From Bacteroidota bacterium (GTDB lineage Bacteria; Bacteroidota; Bacteroidia; Bacteroidales; Prolixibacteraceae), in NCBI GenBank assembly GCA_030706665.1, contig JAUZOB010000002.1:1-34927 (forward strand): a stretch of DNA of 34,927 nt. Direction: 5' to 3'. Both the position numbers and the translations under genes were made by a program. This document shows, piece after piece, positions 18,418 to 30,025 of this stretch. The notes beneath the pieces were generated by a model. It was given only the letters and a program-made list of their open reading frames with translations, was not told where the DNA came from and searched no databases. The stretch's first letter is position 1. Each line of letters begins with the position of its first letter.

Positions 18418-19046
18418 TGGAAGTAACAGTATTCAATAAAGCAGGACAAGACACCGGAAGAAAGATTGATCTGAATGATCAGATCTTCGGTATTGAGCCC
18501 AATGAGCATGCCATTTACCTCGATGTTAAACTGTATTTGGCTAATCAGCGTCAGGGAACTCACAAATCAAAAGAAAGAGCTGAAATTTCTGGTAGCACCC
18601 GCAAGCTGAAAAAGCAGAAGGGTACCGGAGGTGCACGTTGTGGTAGCATTAAAGCTCCTATATTCGTTGGTGGAGGTCGTGTATTCGGTCCTCGTCCAAG
18701 AGATTATGGCTTTAAAGTGAACAAAAAAGTTAAAGCTCTGGCTCGTAAATCAGCATTGACTTTTAAAGCTCAGCAGAACAGCATTCTTGTTGTTGAAGAC
18801 TTCAAATTTGAAGCTCCTAAAACAAAGGAAATGGTGGCATTTAAAAATAATTTGAAATTAGCTGATAAAAAGTCGTTAATCGTTTTATCTGAAGCAGATA
18901 AAAATATATATTTGTCATCCAGAAATTTAAAGAATACATTTGTTGTAACTTCTTCGGATTTAACGACTTATGATATTTTGAATGCTTCAACTCTCGTGTT
19001 ATTAGAGAGTTCGGTGAAGAATATTGAAGAAAATTTAATGAATTAA
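18417..19046 (+). CDS. rplD: 50S ribosomal protein L4
   Basis: [49 protein letters not shown]; 1-nt overlap with rplC. Confidence 0.98.
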   Translation: MEVTVFNKAGQDTGRKIDLNDQIFGIEPNEHAIYLDVKLYLANQRQGTHKSKERAEISGSTRKLKKQKGTGGARCGSIKAPIFVGGGRVFGPRPRDYGFKVNKKVKALARKSALTFKAQQNSILVVEDFKFEAPKTKEMVAFKNNLKLADKKSLIVLSEADKNIYLSSRNLKNTFVVTSSDLTTYDILNASTLVLLESSVKNIEENLMN

Positions 19047-19056
19047 GTTAAGCAAG

Positions 19057-19347
19057 ATGGATATCTTAATCAGACCCATAGTCACCGAGAAAGTAACCGG
19101 TCAAACTGAAAAGTTTAACCGGTATGGTTTTATCGCTAGTAAAAAAGCGAATAAAGCTCAAATCAAACAGGCTGTTGAGTCACTTTATAAAGTATCCGTT
19201 GCTTCAATTAATACCATGGTTTATGCCGGCAAGAAGAAGTCACGCTTTACCAAAGCGGGCGTACTTCAGGGAAGAACTAATGCGTATAAGAAAGCAATCG
19301 TTACTTTAAAAGAAGGAGATAGTATTGATTTTTACAGCAATATTTAG
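19057..19347 (+). CDS. rplW: 50S ribosomal protein L23
   Basis: MDILIRPIVTEKVTGQTEKFNRYGFIASKKANKAQIKQAVE. Confidence 0.98.
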   Translation: MDILIRPIVTEKVTGQTEKFNRYGFIASKKANKAQIKQAVESLYKVSVASINTMVYAGKKKSRFTKAGVLQGRTNAYKKAIVTLKEGDSIDFYSNI

Positions 19348-19354
19348 TTAAAAA

Positions 19355-20179
19355 ATGGCAGTAAGAAAATTACAACCTGTAACTCCTGGTCAAAGGCACA
19401 AAATTGTGGCAACCTTTGGCGAGGTAACTAAAACAACACCTGAAAAATCATTGTTGAAGCCCATTAAGAACACCGGTGGTCGTAATAACACCGGTAAAAT
19501 GACAATGAGGTATATAGGTGGAGGGCATAAAAGGATGTACCGTGTAATCGACTTTGTACGTGAGAAGGAGAATGTTCCTGCTCGCGTTGACTCGATTCAG
19601 TACGACCCAAATCGCTCGTCACGCATCGCCCTTTTGGTGTATGCTGATGGTGAGAAGCGTTATATCCTTGCTCCGAACGGTTTGGCCGTAGGCCAGACTA
19701 TCTTATCAGGAAGCAAAATTGCTCCTGAGGTCGGAAATGCACTTCCATTATCTGATATCCCTCTCGGTACATTGGTTCATAATATTGAGCTTCACCCTGG
19801 ACAAGGTGGTGTTATGGCACGTAGTGCCGGAACGTATGCACAATTGACCTCTCGCGAAGGAAAATACGCTATTTTGCGTTTACCTTCAGGCGAAACTCGT
19901 ATGGTACTCGTTACCTGTAAAGCTACAGTAGGTATGGTCGGGAACTCGGAACACAATCTTGAACGTTCAGGTAAAGCTGGTCGTAGCAGATGGTTGAACC
20001 GTCGTCCTCGTGTTCGTGGAGTTGTAATGAACCCGGTTGATCACCCCATGGGTGGTGGTGAAGGCCGTGCTTCAGGAGGACATCCTCGCTCACGTACTGG
20101 TAAATTGGCTAAAGGGTTTAAAACCCGTAAACCAAAGAACCCGTCCAGTAAGTATATTGTAGAAAGAAGGAAAAAATAG
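19355..20179 (+). CDS. rplB: 50S ribosomal protein L2
   Basis: [26 protein letters not shown]...[18 protein letters not shown]. Confidence 0.99.
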   Translation: MAVRKLQPVTPGQRHKIVATFGEVTKTTPEKSLLKPIKNTGGRNNTGKMTMRYIGGGHKRMYRVIDFVREKENVPARVDSIQYDPNRSSRIALLVYADGEKRYILAPNGLAVGQTILSGSKIAPEVGNALPLSDIPLGTLVHNIELHPGQGGVMARSAGTYAQLTSREGKYAILRLPSGETRMVLVTCKATVGMVGNSEHNLERSGKAGRSRWLNRRPRVRGVVMNPVDHPMGGGEGRASGGHPRSRTGKLAKGFKTRKPKNPSSKYIVERRKK

Positions 20180-20200
20180 TAATCTTAATCGGTAAAGAGT

Positions 20201-20470
20201 ATGAGTCGTTCGTTAAAAAAAGGCCCTTTTATTGATTTCAACCTCGATAAGAAAGTTGCGGATTTGAACGTAGCTAACAAAAAGAGTGTAGTTAAGACTT
20301 GGGCTAGAGCGTCAATGATTTCACCTGATTTTGTAGGACACACCATCGCCGTTCATAATGGGAATAAATTTATTCCTGTTTATGTGACCGAAAACATGGT
20401 GGGCCATAAGTTGGGAGAATTTGCCCCAACCCGTACATTCAGGGGACATGCCGGTAATAAAAGGAAATAA
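20201..20470 (+). CDS. rpsS: 30S ribosomal protein S19
   Basis: [19 protein letters not shown]...[20 protein letters not shown]. Confidence 0.99.
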   Translation: MSRSLKKGPFIDFNLDKKVADLNVANKKSVVKTWARASMISPDFVGHTIAVHNGNKFIPVYVTENMVGHKLGEFAPTRTFRGHAGNKRK

Positions 20471-20513
20471 GGCATGGAAGTTCAATGTTTAGTTAACCAT
20501 TATTCGTAAACAA

Positions 20514-20924
20514 ATGGGTGCTAGAAAAAAGAATGCAGCAACGCTGCGGAAAGAAGCCAAAAAACAACAATATTTCGCGATTCTTAATAACTGCCCTACT
20601 TCTCCCCGTAAAATGCGCCTTGTGGCTGACATGGTTCGTGGAATGGAAGTAAATAGAGCATTAGATGTACTGAAGTTTTCCTCGAAAGAGGCTTCAGGTC
20701 GGGTAGAAAAGCTCCTTCTTTCAGCAATTGCCAACTGGCAAGCAAAGAATGAAGGCGTTCGCCTGGAAGAAAGCAACCTCGTAGTAGAGACAATTTTTGT
20801 AGACTCAGGTCGTATTCTGAAAAGACTGAGACCAGCTCCACAGGGCCGTGCTCATAGAATCCGTAAGAGATCCAACCATGTTACTCTCTATCTGGGTAGT
20901 AAAGAAACAGCGATTAACGAATAA
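20514..20924 (+). CDS. rplV: 50S ribosomal protein L22
   Basis: [29 protein letters not shown]...[22 protein letters not shown]. Confidence 0.98.
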   Translation: MGARKKNAATLRKEAKKQQYFAILNNCPTSPRKMRLVADMVRGMEVNRALDVLKFSSKEASGRVEKLLLSAIANWQAKNEGVRLEESNLVVETIFVDSGRILKRLRPAPQGRAHRIRKRSNHVTLYLGSKETAINE

Positions 20925-20942
20925 CCATCTAATTAGTAGTAC

Positions 20943-21644
20943 ATGGGACAGAAAGTAAATCCAATTTCAAACAGGTTAGGAATCATCCGCGGATGGGATT
21001 CTAACTGGTTTGGTGGTAACGATTACGGCGACAAACTTGTGGAAGATCACAAGATTAGGAAATATTTGAATACTCGTTTGGCTAAAGCCAGTATCTCAAA
21101 AATTATCATTGAGCGTACGCTAAAACTTATCACTATAACCGTCCATACTTCAAGACCTGGTATTATTATCGGTAAGGGTGGTCAGGAAGTTGATAAGCTG
21201 AAAGAAGAGTTAAAGAAGATTACCAATAAAGAGGTACAGATTAACATCTTCGAAATTAAACGTCCGGAACTGGATGCTCGAATCGTTGCCAATAATATAG
21301 CTCGTCAAGTCGAAGGTAAAATTGCTTACCGTCGCGCTGTGAAAATGGCCATTGCTTCCACCATGCGCATGGGCGCCGAGGGGATTAAAGTTCTTTGCTC
21401 GGGACGTCTTAATGGCGCTGAAATGGCCCGCTCTGAAATGTATAAAGAAGGCCGTACTCCTCTGCATACATTACGTGCAGATATTGACTATGCTCTAGCA
21501 GAAGCCCTTACTAAAACCGGTTTGATCGGTGTTAAAGTATGGATCTGCAAAGGTGAAGTTTACGGAAAAAGAGATCTTTCTCCAAACGTAGGACCCAAAA
21601 ATGGTCGTACCGGTAGTAAAGGTTTCAAAAAGAGAAAAAAGTAA
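20943..21644 (+). CDS. rpsC: 30S ribosomal protein S3
   Basis: [25 protein letters not shown] motif [13 protein letters not shown]. Confidence 0.99.
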   Translation: MGQKVNPISNRLGIIRGWDSNWFGGNDYGDKLVEDHKIRKYLNTRLAKASISKIIIERTLKLITITVHTSRPGIIIGKGGQEVDKLKEELKKITNKEVQINIFEIKRPELDARIVANNIARQVEGKIAYRRAVKMAIASTMRMGAEGIKVLCSGRLNGAEMARSEMYKEGRTPLHTLRADIDYALAEALTKTGLIGVKVWICKGEVYGKRDLSPNVGPKNGRTGSKGFKKRKK

Positions 21645-21676
21645 ATGTCTTTTTAACCATTCAGAATTAGTAAAGA

Positions 21677-22111
21677 ATGTTACAACCTAAGAGGACAAAA
21701 TTCAGAAGGGTACAAAAGGGAAAAATGAAGGGCGTTGCTCAAAGAGGCAATCAACTTGCATTTGGATCTTTTGGTATTAAATCCCTAGAGACCGCTTGGA
21801 TCACAGGCCGTCAAATTGAGGCAGCGAGGGTAGCCGTAACACGCTACATGCAACGTCAAGGCCAAATTTGGATCAGAATATTCCCCGATAAACCTATTAC
21901 CAAGAAACCAGCCGAAGTGCGTATGGGTAAAGGTAAAGGTTCTCCTGAAGGCTTCGTCGCTCCAGTTACACCCGGCCGTATGATCATTGAGGCAGAAGGT
22001 GTTTCGTATGAAATCGCGAAAGAAGCTCTCCGTCTGGCTGCTCAAAAGTTGCCAGTGATTACTAAGTTTGTTGTAAGACGTGATTATGTAGAATCTTCAA
22101 ACGTTGAATAA
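21677..22111 (+). CDS. rplP: 50S ribosomal protein L16
   Basis: [19 protein letters not shown]...[20 protein letters not shown]. Confidence 0.99.
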   Translation: MLQPKRTKFRRVQKGKMKGVAQRGNQLAFGSFGIKSLETAWITGRQIEAARVAVTRYMQRQGQIWIRIFPDKPITKKPAEVRMGKGKGSPEGFVAPVTPGRMIIEAEGVSYEIAKEALRLAAQKLPVITKFVVRRDYVESSNVE

Positions 22112-22311
22112 TGAAAGCTGCAGAGATTAAAGAAATTACCACCAAAGAGATTCTGGAAAGAATCGAAGCAGAGAAAGATCAACTGGTTAAAGTTAAATTG
22201 AACCACGCTATTTCTCCGCTGGATAATCCCATGCAGATTCGTGCTTCCAGAAGAAACATCGCCAGACTTCTTACCATACTGCGTCAAAGGGAATTAACAG
22301 AAAATAAGTAA
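22111..22311 (+). CDS. rpmC: 50S ribosomal protein L29
   Basis: 66 aa, [23 protein letters not shown]...RRNIARLLTILRQRE. Confidence 0.97.
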   Translation: MKAAEIKEITTKEILERIEAEKDQLVKVKLNHAISPLDNPMQIRASRRNIARLLTILRQRELTENK

Positions 22312-22323
22312 TACGAAAGATTC

Positions 22324-22584
22324 ATGGAAACTACCAGAAACTTGCGCAAAGAACGTATTGGGGTTGTCGTAAGTAATAAAATGGACAGGACTATCGTTGT
22401 TGCCGAAAAGCGTAAAGTTAAACATACTATTTACGGAAAATTCGTAAATAAGACGACTAAATTTTATGCACAAGACGATAGTAACTCCTGCAATATTGGC
22501 GATGTGGTCCGTATCATGGAAACACGGCCTTTAAGCAAAAGCAAACGTTGGAGATTAGTTGAAATTATTGAAAGAGCTAAGTAA
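22324..22584 (+). CDS. rpsQ: 30S ribosomal protein S17
   Basis: [37 protein letters not shown]. Confidence 0.98.
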   Translation: METTRNLRKERIGVVVSNKMDRTIVVAEKRKVKHTIYGKFVNKTTKFYAQDDSNSCNIGDVVRIMETRPLSKSKRWRLVEIIERAK

Positions 22585-22586
22585 CC

Positions 22587-22952
22587 ATGATACAGCAAGA
22601 ATCAAGATGTACAGTAGCCGATAATAGCGGAGCAAAAGAAGTTTTGTGTATCCGCGTTTTAGGTGGAACTGGGAAACGTTATGCAACCTTGGGTGACATG
22701 ATAGTGGTAGCTGTTAAGAGTGCCATCCCCAGCTCGAATGTTAAGAAAGGTGCCGTCAGTAAAGCTGTAGTCGTTCGCACAAAAAAAGAGATTCGCCGTC
22801 AGGATGGTTCTTACATCCGCTTTGACGATAACGCCGTTGTTCTTTTGAACAATACCGGTGAAATGCGAGGAACTCGTATCTTTGGCCCTGTGGCGAGAGA
22901 ATTGCGCGACAAATACATGAAGATTATTTCGCTTGCACCTGAAGTTCTTTAA
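22587..22952 (+). CDS. rplN: 50S ribosomal protein L14
   Basis: [27 protein letters not shown]. Confidence 0.99.
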   Translation: MIQQESRCTVADNSGAKEVLCIRVLGGTGKRYATLGDMIVVAVKSAIPSSNVKKGAVSKAVVVRTKKEIRRQDGSYIRFDDNAVVLLNNTGEMRGTRIFGPVARELRDKYMKIISLAPEVL

Positions 22953-22969
22953 TGAGAAAACACTGAGCA

Positions 22970-23293
22970 ATGCAGAAAAAGTTAAATATCAAAAAAGGTG
23001 ATACCGTGGTAATTACTACTGGCGAATCAAAAAACCAGAAAGGTAAAGTATTACAGGTACTAAGAAAGACCGAACGCGCTATTATCGAAGGCGTTAATAT
23101 GGTCAAAAAGCATGCACGCCCTAGTGCAAAGAACCCTCAGGGTGGCATTATCGAACAAGAAGCACCTATTCATATTTCGAACCTGATGCTCGTTGATCCG
23201 TCTACCGGCACACCTACGCGTGTTGGTCGTCGTCTTAACGAAGAAGGAAAGTTAGTTCGTTACTCTAAAAAATCAGGGGAGGAGATCGCGTAA
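22970..23293 (+). CDS. rplX: 50S ribosomal protein L24
   Basis: [27 protein letters not shown]...[23 protein letters not shown]. Confidence 0.98.
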   Translation: MQKKLNIKKGDTVVITTGESKNQKGKVLQVLRKTERAIIEGVNMVKKHARPSAKNPQGGIIEQEAPIHISNLMLVDPSTGTPTRVGRRLNEEGKLVRYSKKSGEEIA

Positions 23294-23850
23294 TGGAATA
23301 TGTAATTACACTGAATAAAAAGTACAAAGAGGAAATCGTACCCGCTCTTATGAAAGAGTTTGGCTACGCAACCGTAATGCAAGTTCCAAAGCTCGAGAAG
23401 ATCATCGTTAATCAAGGTTGTGGCGCTGCTATTGCCGATAAAAAATTGATCGATGTAACTCTTGAGGAAATTACTTCTATTACCGGTCAAAAGGCAGTTA
23501 CTACTAAATCACGTAAGGATATCGCCAACTTTAAGTTGAGAAAGAAAATGCCGATTGGCGTTCGCGTTACTCTTCGCCGTGATCGTATGTATGAATTCCT
23601 TGATCGCCTTATTTGTGTCTCTCTTCCTCGTATCCGCGACTTCCGTGGAATCGAAAGTAAGCTTGATGGACGTGGTAACTATACTTTAGGTATCAGCGAA
23701 CAGATTATCTTCCCAGAAATTAATATTGATAAGGTTAGCAGAATCAATGGATTTAACATTACATTTGTGACTTCTGCTAAAACCGATGAGGAAGGTTATG
23801 CTTTGTTAAAACATTTTGGGTTACCATTCAAAAACGCTAAAAAAGAGTAA
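23293..23850 (+). CDS. rplE: 50S ribosomal protein L5
   Basis: [39 protein letters not shown]. Confidence 0.98.
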   Translation: MEYVITLNKKYKEEIVPALMKEFGYATVMQVPKLEKIIVNQGCGAAIADKKLIDVTLEEITSITGQKAVTTKSRKDIANFKLRKKMPIGVRVTLRRDRMYEFLDRLICVSLPRIRDFRGIESKLDGRGNYTLGISEQIIFPEINIDKVSRINGFNITFVTSAKTDEEGYALLKHFGLPFKNAKKE

Positions 23851-23853
23851 GAT

Positions 23854-24123
23854 ATGGCCAAGGAATCAATGAAAGCCCGTGAAGTTAAGCGTGCTGCACT
23901 TGTTGCCAAATACGCTGAAAAACGTGAACAGCTTAAAGCTGCAGGTGATTATATCGAACTGAGCAAATTGCCAAAGAATTCCTCACGCGTGAGATTACAC
24001 AACAGATGTAAGCTTTCTGGCCGTCCAAAAGGCTACATGCGTCAGTTTGGAATTAGTAGGATTAGCTTCCGCGAAATGGCGTCTTCAGGATTAATCCCTG
24101 GTGTTAAAAAAGCAAGTTGGTAA
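23854..24123 (+). CDS. rpsN: 30S ribosomal protein S14 (zinc-independent form)
   Basis: [24 protein letters not shown]...[27 protein letters not shown]; 89 aa, no CxxC pairs. Confidence 0.98.
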   Translation: MAKESMKAREVKRAALVAKYAEKREQLKAAGDYIELSKLPKNSSRVRLHNRCKLSGRPKGYMRQFGISRISFREMASSGLIPGVKKASW

Positions 24124-24143
24124 AATTTTAAATGATTTAAAAA

Positions 24144-24542
24144 ATGACTGATCCAATTGCAGATTTTCTAACCAGACTTAGAAACGCCATAAGGGCCAAA
24201 CATAGAATAGTAGAAATACCTGCTTCAAAAGAAAAGATGGAGATTGCCCGTATCTTAAAAGAAAAGGGCTACATCCTTAATTATAAATTTGAGGAAACTC
24301 CAAACAAGCAGGGTGTCGTAAAAGTCGCTCTGAAATACCATCCTGAAACTCGTGTCCCTGCGATCAAATCGATTGTTCGCATCAGTAGACCAGGTTTGAG
24401 AAGGTATGTGAATTCTCATAATATCCCTCGTGTATTGAATGGACTGGGTATTGCCGTTATTTCAACTTCACGGGGTGTGATTTCTGACAAAGAAGCTCGT
24501 GCGTTAAACGTGGGCGGTGAAGTTTTGTGTTACGTATATTAA
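24144..24542 (+). CDS. rpsH: 30S ribosomal protein S8
   Basis: [20 protein letters not shown]...[31 protein letters not shown]. Confidence 0.99.
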   Translation: MTDPIADFLTRLRNAIRAKHRIVEIPASKEKMEIARILKEKGYILNYKFEETPNKQGVVKVALKYHPETRVPAIKSIVRISRPGLRRYVNSHNIPRVLNGLGIAVISTSRGVISDKEARALNVGGEVLCYVY

Positions 24543-24554
24543 AAGGAGAAGAAA

Positions 24555-25112
24555 ATGTCAAGGATAGGTAAATTACCCATTGAGATTCCCGCAGGAGTAA
24601 AAGTAACTGTATCTGATGCAAATTTGGTTACTGTTAAAGGTCCTAAGGGTGAACTCTCCCAATTAGTAGATCGTGACATCAAAGTCGCTGTCGAAGAAAA
24701 TGTACTCCACGTCACTCGTCCTACTGATCAACAACGTCATCGTTCATTGCACGGTCTTTATCGTTCTTTGATCAATAACATGGTTGTTGGTGTATCTAAC
24801 GGATACGAAGTTAAAATGGAACTCGTAGGGGTTGGATACAGAGCTGAAGCTCAAGGTCAGGTTGTTGACCTTGTATTAGGTTATTCTCACCATACTTACC
24901 TGCAACTTCCTAATGAAGTTAAGATAGAAACCGTTACTGATAAGCGTTCTAATCCAATTATTACACTTAGAAGCTGTGACAAACAGCTAATCGGTCAGGT
25001 TTCTGCAAAAATCAGGTCGCTGCGCAAACCTGAACCATATAAGGGTAAAGGTATCAAGTTCGTTGGTGAACAGCTGAGAAGAAAAGCTGGTAAGTCAGCA
25101 GGTGTTAAATAG
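24555..25112 (+). CDS. rplF: 50S ribosomal protein L6
   Basis: MSRIGKLPIEIPAGVKV...KPEPYKGKGIKFVGEQLRRKAGKSA. Confidence 0.99.
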   Translation: MSRIGKLPIEIPAGVKVTVSDANLVTVKGPKGELSQLVDRDIKVAVEENVLHVTRPTDQQRHRSLHGLYRSLINNMVVGVSNGYEVKMELVGVGYRAEAQGQVVDLVLGYSHHTYLQLPNEVKIETVTDKRSNPIITLRSCDKQLIGQVSAKIRSLRKPEPYKGKGIKFVGEQLRRKAGKSAGVK

Positions 25113-25128
25113 TAAAAGGTAAGTTATC

Positions 25129-25485
25129 ATGGCTTTAACAAAGCAGGAAAGAAGAAACAGGATAAAAATGAGGGTCCGGAAAATTGTATCCGGAACCGCT
25201 GAAAGACCACGCCTGAGCGTCTTCCGTAGCAACCAGCAAATCTACGCTCAGCTGATCGACGACAATGCCGGTGTAACCTTACTTTCAGTTTCATCCCGGG
25301 TAAAGGAAATTACCGAAGCTCAGGGAAACAAATCTGAAAAAGCAGCTTTGGTGGGAAAATCTATCGCTGAGAAAGCACTTGCTGCCGGAATTACCGAGGT
25401 CGTTTTTGATCGTAATGGTTATTTATATCACGGTAGAGTTAAACAATTAGCCGAAGCGGCTCGCGAAGGTGGCCTTAAATTTTAA
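25129..25485 (+). CDS. rplR: 50S ribosomal protein L18
   Basis: [35 protein letters not shown]...[26 protein letters not shown]. Confidence 0.98.
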   Translation: MALTKQERRNRIKMRVRKIVSGTAERPRLSVFRSNQQIYAQLIDDNAGVTLLSVSSRVKEITEAQGNKSEKAALVGKSIAEKALAAGITEVVFDRNGYLYHGRVKQLAEAAREGGLKF

Positions 25486-25490
25486 GCATT

Positions 25491-26006
25491 ATGTCAGGAA
25501 ACATCAGAAAAGTTAAAACCAGCGATTTAGAATTGAAAGACAGATTGGTAGCTATCAATCGTGTTACTAAAGTAACCAAAGGTGGACGTACTTTCAGTTT
25601 CTCAGCTATTGTTGTCGTAGGAAATGAAAACGGCATAGTAGGCTGGGGACTAGGGAAAGCCAGTGAAGTTACTGCTGCAATCGCTAAAGGAGTTGATGCT
25701 GCTAAAAAGAATTTGGTGAAGATCCCTGTTATAAACAGGACTATTCCTCATGAGCAGGAAGCCAGATTCGGTGGAGCACAAGTCTTCCTGAGACCAGCTT
25801 CTTCGGGTACCGGAGTAAAAGCCGGGGGTGCTATGCGTGCCGTTCTTGAAAGCGTAGGTATTCATAATATCCTCGCAAAATCTAAAGGGTCATCAAACCC
25901 TCATAACCTGGTTAAAGCAACAATGGAAGCTTTGCTCGAATTACGCGATGCTTATACTGTTGCAGAACACCGAGGTGTATCATTAGAAAAAGTCTTTAAA
26001 GGATAA
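25491..26006 (+). CDS. rpsE: 30S ribosomal protein S5
   Basis: [42 protein letters not shown]. Confidence 0.99.
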   Translation: MSGNIRKVKTSDLELKDRLVAINRVTKVTKGGRTFSFSAIVVVGNENGIVGWGLGKASEVTAAIAKGVDAAKKNLVKIPVINRTIPHEQEARFGGAQVFLRPASSGTGVKAGGAMRAVLESVGIHNILAKSKGSSNPHNLVKATMEALLELRDAYTVAEHRGVSLEKVFKG

Positions 26007-26012
26007 TCAACC

Positions 26013-26192
26013 ATGGCTAGAATAAAAATAACACAGGTGAAAAGTAAAATCGGCTCCAGCCAAAACCAGAGAAGAACTCTGGAGGCACTGGGACTGAAAA
26101 AAATGAACCAAACTGTGGAGCACGAGGCAACGCCTCAGATTCTTGGAATGGTGAATAATTTGAAGCATTTGATCAAAGTTGAAGAAATTTAA
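26013..26192 (+). CDS. rpmD: 50S ribosomal protein L30 (not in supplied ORF track)
   Basis: Hand translation: MARIKITQVKSKIGSSQNQRRTLEALGLKKMNQTVEHEATPQILGMVNNLKHLIKVEEI*; between rpsE and rplO. Confidence 0.97.
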   Translation: MARIKITQVKSKIGSSQNQRRTLEALGLKKMNQTVEHEATPQILGMVNNLKHLIKVEEI

Positions 26193-26203
26193 AAACATTT
26201 GAT

Positions 26204-26650
26204 ATGGATTTAAGTAACTTGAAACCTGCTTTAGGTTCCACCAAGAAAACAAAAAGAATTGGTCGCGGACAAGGTTCTGGTCATGGTGGTACCTCTACAA
26301 GAGGTCATAAGGGGGCACAATCCAGATCAGGCTATTCCAAGAAAATAGGTTTTGAAGGAGGACAGATGCCATTACAGCGTCGTGTTCCTAAGTTCGGCTT
26401 TAAAAATTTCAACCGCGTTGAATTTAAAGCTATCAACCTTTCAATCCTTCAGGATTTGTCTGAAAAACTGGGCGCCACTACTATTGATGCTCAGACCCTT
26501 ATTGAGGCAGGTCTTGCTTCGAAGAGTGACAGAATCAAAATTTTGGGCAATGGTGAGCTGAAAGCTAAATTAGATGTCAAAGCTCATGCCTTCTCAAAAA
26601 ACGCAAAAGAAGCAATAGAAAAATTACAAGGAACAACTGAAATACTCTAG
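26204..26650 (+). CDS. rplO: 50S ribosomal protein L15
   Basis: GSTKKTKRIGRGQGSGHGGTSTRGHKGAQSRSGYSKKIGFEGGQMPLQRRVPK. Confidence 0.99.
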   Translation: MDLSNLKPALGSTKKTKRIGRGQGSGHGGTSTRGHKGAQSRSGYSKKIGFEGGQMPLQRRVPKFGFKNFNRVEFKAINLSILQDLSEKLGATTIDAQTLIEAGLASKSDRIKILGNGELKAKLDVKAHAFSKNAKEAIEKLQGTTEIL

Positions 26651-26656
26651 AGCGAA

Positions 26657-28027
26657 ATGAAAAAGCTAACTGACACCCTAAAGAACAACAGATTGATCGG
26701 AACCTTGATTAATATTTATAGAATCGAGGATCTTCGTTCGAGAATAGGTTATACCCTATTACTCCTGTTAATTTATCGTTTGGGATCCTTTGTGGCGCTA
26801 CCTGGTATAGACCCCCAAAAGCTTACAGCTTTGAAATCCCAAACTGCAGACGGGCTACTTGGGCTTCTGAATATGTTTACCGGTGGAGCCTTCTCACACG
26901 CCTCAATTTTTGCTTTAGGGATCATGCCTTACATTTCTGCTTCTATCGTTGTACAGCTTCTTGGAATTGCTGTTCCTTATTTTCAAAAACTACAGAAAGA
27001 AGGAGAATCGGGCCGCAGGAAGATCACTCAGATTACTCGCTACTTAACCGTAGCAATTCTGATCTTCCAGGGGTCCGCTTATCTGGCAAATCTTAGAGCT
27101 ACACTTGATGCTTCCGCATTTGTTGTAGGAGAACCATTTTTCTCAATTACTTCTACAATTATCATGTGTGCCTCATCAATGTTCATTATGTGGCTCGGAG
27201 AAAGAATTACAGATAAAGGTATTGGAAATGGTATCTCTTTGATCATCATGATTGGTATCATTGCACGTCTTCCATTTGCATTCTTTGGTGAATTAATTTC
27301 ACGTGTTGAAGAAAAAGGTGGTGGATTGATAATGTTCCTTATCGAGTTTGTAGTTCTGTTTGTCGTGTTCATGTTAGTTATTATGCTTGTACAAGGTACA
27401 CGTAAAGTACCAGTACAGTATGCAAAAAGAATTGTTGGAAACAAACAATATGGTGGCGTTCGTCAGTATATTCCACTGAAAGTGAATGCAGCCGGTGTTA
27501 TGCCCATCATTTTTGCTCAGGCTATCATGTTCATTCCAATGAGTCTTGCCAATTTCTCCCAATCTGATAAGTTGACTGGTTTTATCCACGCTTTTACTGA
27601 TTACACAGGATTTTGGCACAATTTTGCCCAATTTCTTTTGGTCATTGTGTTTACTTACTTTTACACTGCTATTACCGTCAATCCGACGATGATGGCTGAG
27701 GATATGAAAAAGAATGGCGGTTTTATACCTGGTGTAAAACCGGGACGTAAAACTGTAGAATTTCTTGATACTGTAATGTCGAGAATTACTCTTCCCGGAT
27801 CAATTTTCCTTGGAATTGTAACCATTCTTCCTTCATTTGCAATGATGGCCGGCGTAAATCAACAATTTGCGTATTTCTTCGGTGGAACATCATTGCTAAT
27901 CCTTATAGGAGTAATCCTGGATACACTCCAGCAGATCGAAAGCCATCTACTCATGCGTCATTATGATGGTCTGATGAAGTCCGGCCGAATTAAAGGACGT
28001 GCCGTTGGTGGCCCCGCTGCCATGTAG
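26657..28027 (+). CDS. secY: Preprotein translocase subunit SecY
   Basis: 10-TM protein; RIGYTLLLLLIYRLGSFVALPGID, NMFTGGAFSHASIFALGIMPYISASIVVQLL. Confidence 0.99.
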   Translation: MKKLTDTLKNNRLIGTLINIYRIEDLRSRIGYTLLLLLIYRLGSFVALPGIDPQKLTALKSQTADGLLGLLNMFTGGAFSHASIFALGIMPYISASIVVQLLGIAVPYFQKLQKEGESGRRKITQITRYLTVAILIFQGSAYLANLRATLDASAFVVGEPFFSITSTIIMCASSMFIMWLGERITDKGIGNGISLIIMIGIIARLPFAFFGELISRVEEKGGGLIMFLIEFVVLFVVFMLVIMLVQGTRKVPVQYAKRIVGNKQYGGVRQYIPLKVNAAGVMPIIFAQAIMFIPMSLANFSQSDKLTGFIHAFTDYTGFWHNFAQFLLVIVFTYFYTAITVNPTMMAEDMKKNGGFIPGVKPGRKTVEFLDTVMSRITLPGSIFLGIVTILPSFAMMAGVNQQFAYFFGGTSLLILIGVILDTLQQIESHLLMRHYDGLMKSGRIKGRAVGGPAAM

Positions 28028-28038
28028 ACATTAATTCT

Positions 28039-28845
28039 ATGATCTTCCTAAAAACAGAGGACGAGATTGGATTAATCAGGGAGAGCTGTCTGTTGGTAAG
28101 TAAAACTATAGCTGAAGTTGCTCGGAACATAAAACCTGGCATTTCAGCTGCAAATTTAGACCGGATTGCCCGGACGTTCATTCAAAATAATGGAGCCTGC
28201 CCAGCCTTTCTAGGGTATAATAATTTCCCGGCTGCTTTGTGTGTCTCTCTAAATAATGAGATTGCACATGGGCTGCCTACGGAAGATAAAATCATAAAAG
28301 AAGGAGACTTAGTCTCTGTCGATTGTGGAATAGAATATAATGGCTTTTATAGCGATATCTGTTACACATTTATGATTGGAAATATTGACTCTGATTGTTT
28401 TAATCTGTGTAAGACAACTTATACAGCCCTAAAAAAAGGGATAACAAAGGCAATTGACGGAAATAGGCTGGGGGATATAGGCTACGCCATTCAAAAGCAT
28501 GTTGAGAAAGCAGGTTATTCTGTAACTCGAAACATGTTTGGACATGGCATTGGAAGACTCCTGCATGAAGATCCTGATGTTCCGAATTATGGGAAAAAGG
28601 GAAGAGGAGTTCTTTTAATGGATGGGATGGTGATGTCTATAGAACCAATGGTGAATTTAGGACGACCTGAAACAGCAACGGCTGATGATGGATGGACTGT
28701 AAGAACCGTTGATAACAAACGTTCAGCTCATTTTGAACATACGATAGCAATCAGGCGCGGTAAAGCTGAGATTTTGACTAGTTTCAATTTCGTCAGAAAA
28801 GAGATAGAAATAAATAATTACTTATGGCAAAACAGCTTTCTATAG
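28039..28845 (+). CDS. map: Type I methionyl aminopeptidase
   Basis: [57 protein letters not shown]. Confidence 0.98.
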   Translation: MIFLKTEDEIGLIRESCLLVSKTIAEVARNIKPGISAANLDRIARTFIQNNGACPAFLGYNNFPAALCVSLNNEIAHGLPTEDKIIKEGDLVSVDCGIEYNGFYSDICYTFMIGNIDSDCFNLCKTTYTALKKGITKAIDGNRLGDIGYAIQKHVEKAGYSVTRNMFGHGIGRLLHEDPDVPNYGKKGRGVLLMDGMVMSIEPMVNLGRPETATADDGWTVRTVDNKRSAHFEHTIAIRRGKAEILTSFNFVRKEIEINNYLWQNSFL

Positions 28846-29045
28846 AACAAGACGGTACAATCATTGAAGCATTATCAAATGCGATGTTTCGGGTAGAATT
28901 GGAAAATGGGCATATAATTACTGCGCATATTTCCGGAAAGATGCGGATGCATTACATCAAAATTCTTCCTGGCGACAGAGTGAAAGTAGAAATGTCACCA
29001 TATGACCTTACTAAAGGCCGGATCACATTTAGATATAAAAATTAA
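28824..29045 (+). CDS. infA: Translation initiation factor IF-1
   Basis: [67 protein letters not shown]. Confidence 0.99.
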   Translation: MAKQLSIEQDGTIIEALSNAMFRVELENGHIITAHISGKMRMHYIKILPGDRVKVEMSPYDLTKGRITFRYKN

Positions 29046-29057
29046 AAGGCAATAACA

Positions 29058-29174
29058 ATGAAAGTAAGAGTTTCGATAAAAAAACGCGATGACGACTGTA
29101 AAATTGTAAGAAGGAAAGGACGTTTATACGTCATTAACAAAAAAAATCCGAAGTACAAACAGCGTCAGGCATAA
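29058..29174 (+). CDS. rpmJ: 50S ribosomal protein L36 (zinc-independent form; not in supplied ORF track)
   Basis: Hand translation: [38 protein letters not shown]; between infA and rpsM. Confidence 0.97.
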   Translation: MKVRVSIKKRDDDCKIVRRKGRLYVINKKNPKYKQRQA

Positions 29175-29212
29175 TTTATTAATTTTGTAGAATAAAATTT
29201 AACAATAATTAT

Positions 29213-29590
29213 ATGGCTCGTATAGTTGGTGTAGATATACCTAACAACAAAAGAGGTGAAATTGGTTTAACCTATATCTACGGAATCGGACGCAGCAGTG
29301 CCAGAAAGATTCTTGCCGAGGCCGGCGTTGACAAAGATATGAAGGTTCAGGACTGGAATGATGATCAGTTCGGAGCCGTCAGAAAAATTATAACTGATAG
29401 CTTCAAGGTAGAAGGAGAACTACGCTCTGAGTACCAGCTTAGCATTAAACGTTTGATGGACATTGGTTGTTACAGGGGTATTCGTCACCGCCTTGGGTTA
29501 CCTGTACGTGGCCAGAGTACTAAGAATAATGCTCGTACTCGTAAAGGTAAGAGGAAAACTGTGGCAAATAAAAAGAAAGCGACTAAATAA
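29213..29590 (+). CDS. rpsM: 30S ribosomal protein S13
   Basis: [34 protein letters not shown]...[25 protein letters not shown]. Confidence 0.99.
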   Translation: MARIVGVDIPNNKRGEIGLTYIYGIGRSSARKILAEAGVDKDMKVQDWNDDQFGAVRKIITDSFKVEGELRSEYQLSIKRLMDIGCYRGIRHRLGLPVRGQSTKNNARTRKGKRKTVANKKKATK

Positions 29591-29604
29591 GAGTTAAACG
29601 GATT

Positions 29605-29997
29605 ATGGCAAAAAAGTCAGGTACTTCAAGTAAGAAGAGGGTCGTTAAAGTTGAGGCAATTGGCCAGGCCCATATACATTCTTCATTTAATAATATCATT
29701 GTCTCTTTGACAAATGATAATGGAGAAGTAATCTCATGGTCATCTGCAGGTAAAAAAGGATTTAGGGGGTCCAAGAAAAACACTCCTTATGCCGCACAAA
29801 CTGCAGCTGAGGAATGTGGAAAGACCGCTTACGATCTCGGATTACGTAAAGTAAAGGTTTACGTTAAAGGTCCCGGAAATGGCCGTGAATCGGCAGTTCG
29901 TGCCATTAACTCAGTAGGCATTCAGGTTACTGAGATTGTTGACGTTACTCCGCTACCACACAATGGTTGTAGACCACCCAAAAGAAGACGTGTATAA
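29605..29997 (+). CDS. rpsK: 30S ribosomal protein S11
   Basis: [44 protein letters not shown]...PPKRRRV. Confidence 0.99.
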   Translation: MAKKSGTSSKKRVVKVEAIGQAHIHSSFNNIIVSLTNDNGEVISWSSAGKKGFRGSKKNTPYAAQTAAEECGKTAYDLGLRKVKVYVKGPGNGRESAVRAINSVGIQVTEIVDVTPLPHNGCRPPKRRRV

Positions 29998-30025
29998 TTT
30001 AAACGTGAATTAAAATCGAAGATCG

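Noticed and set aside
27079-27444. 121-aa minus-strand ORF
   Set aside because: Antisense to secY; composition mirrors the membrane-protein codons on the opposite strand.
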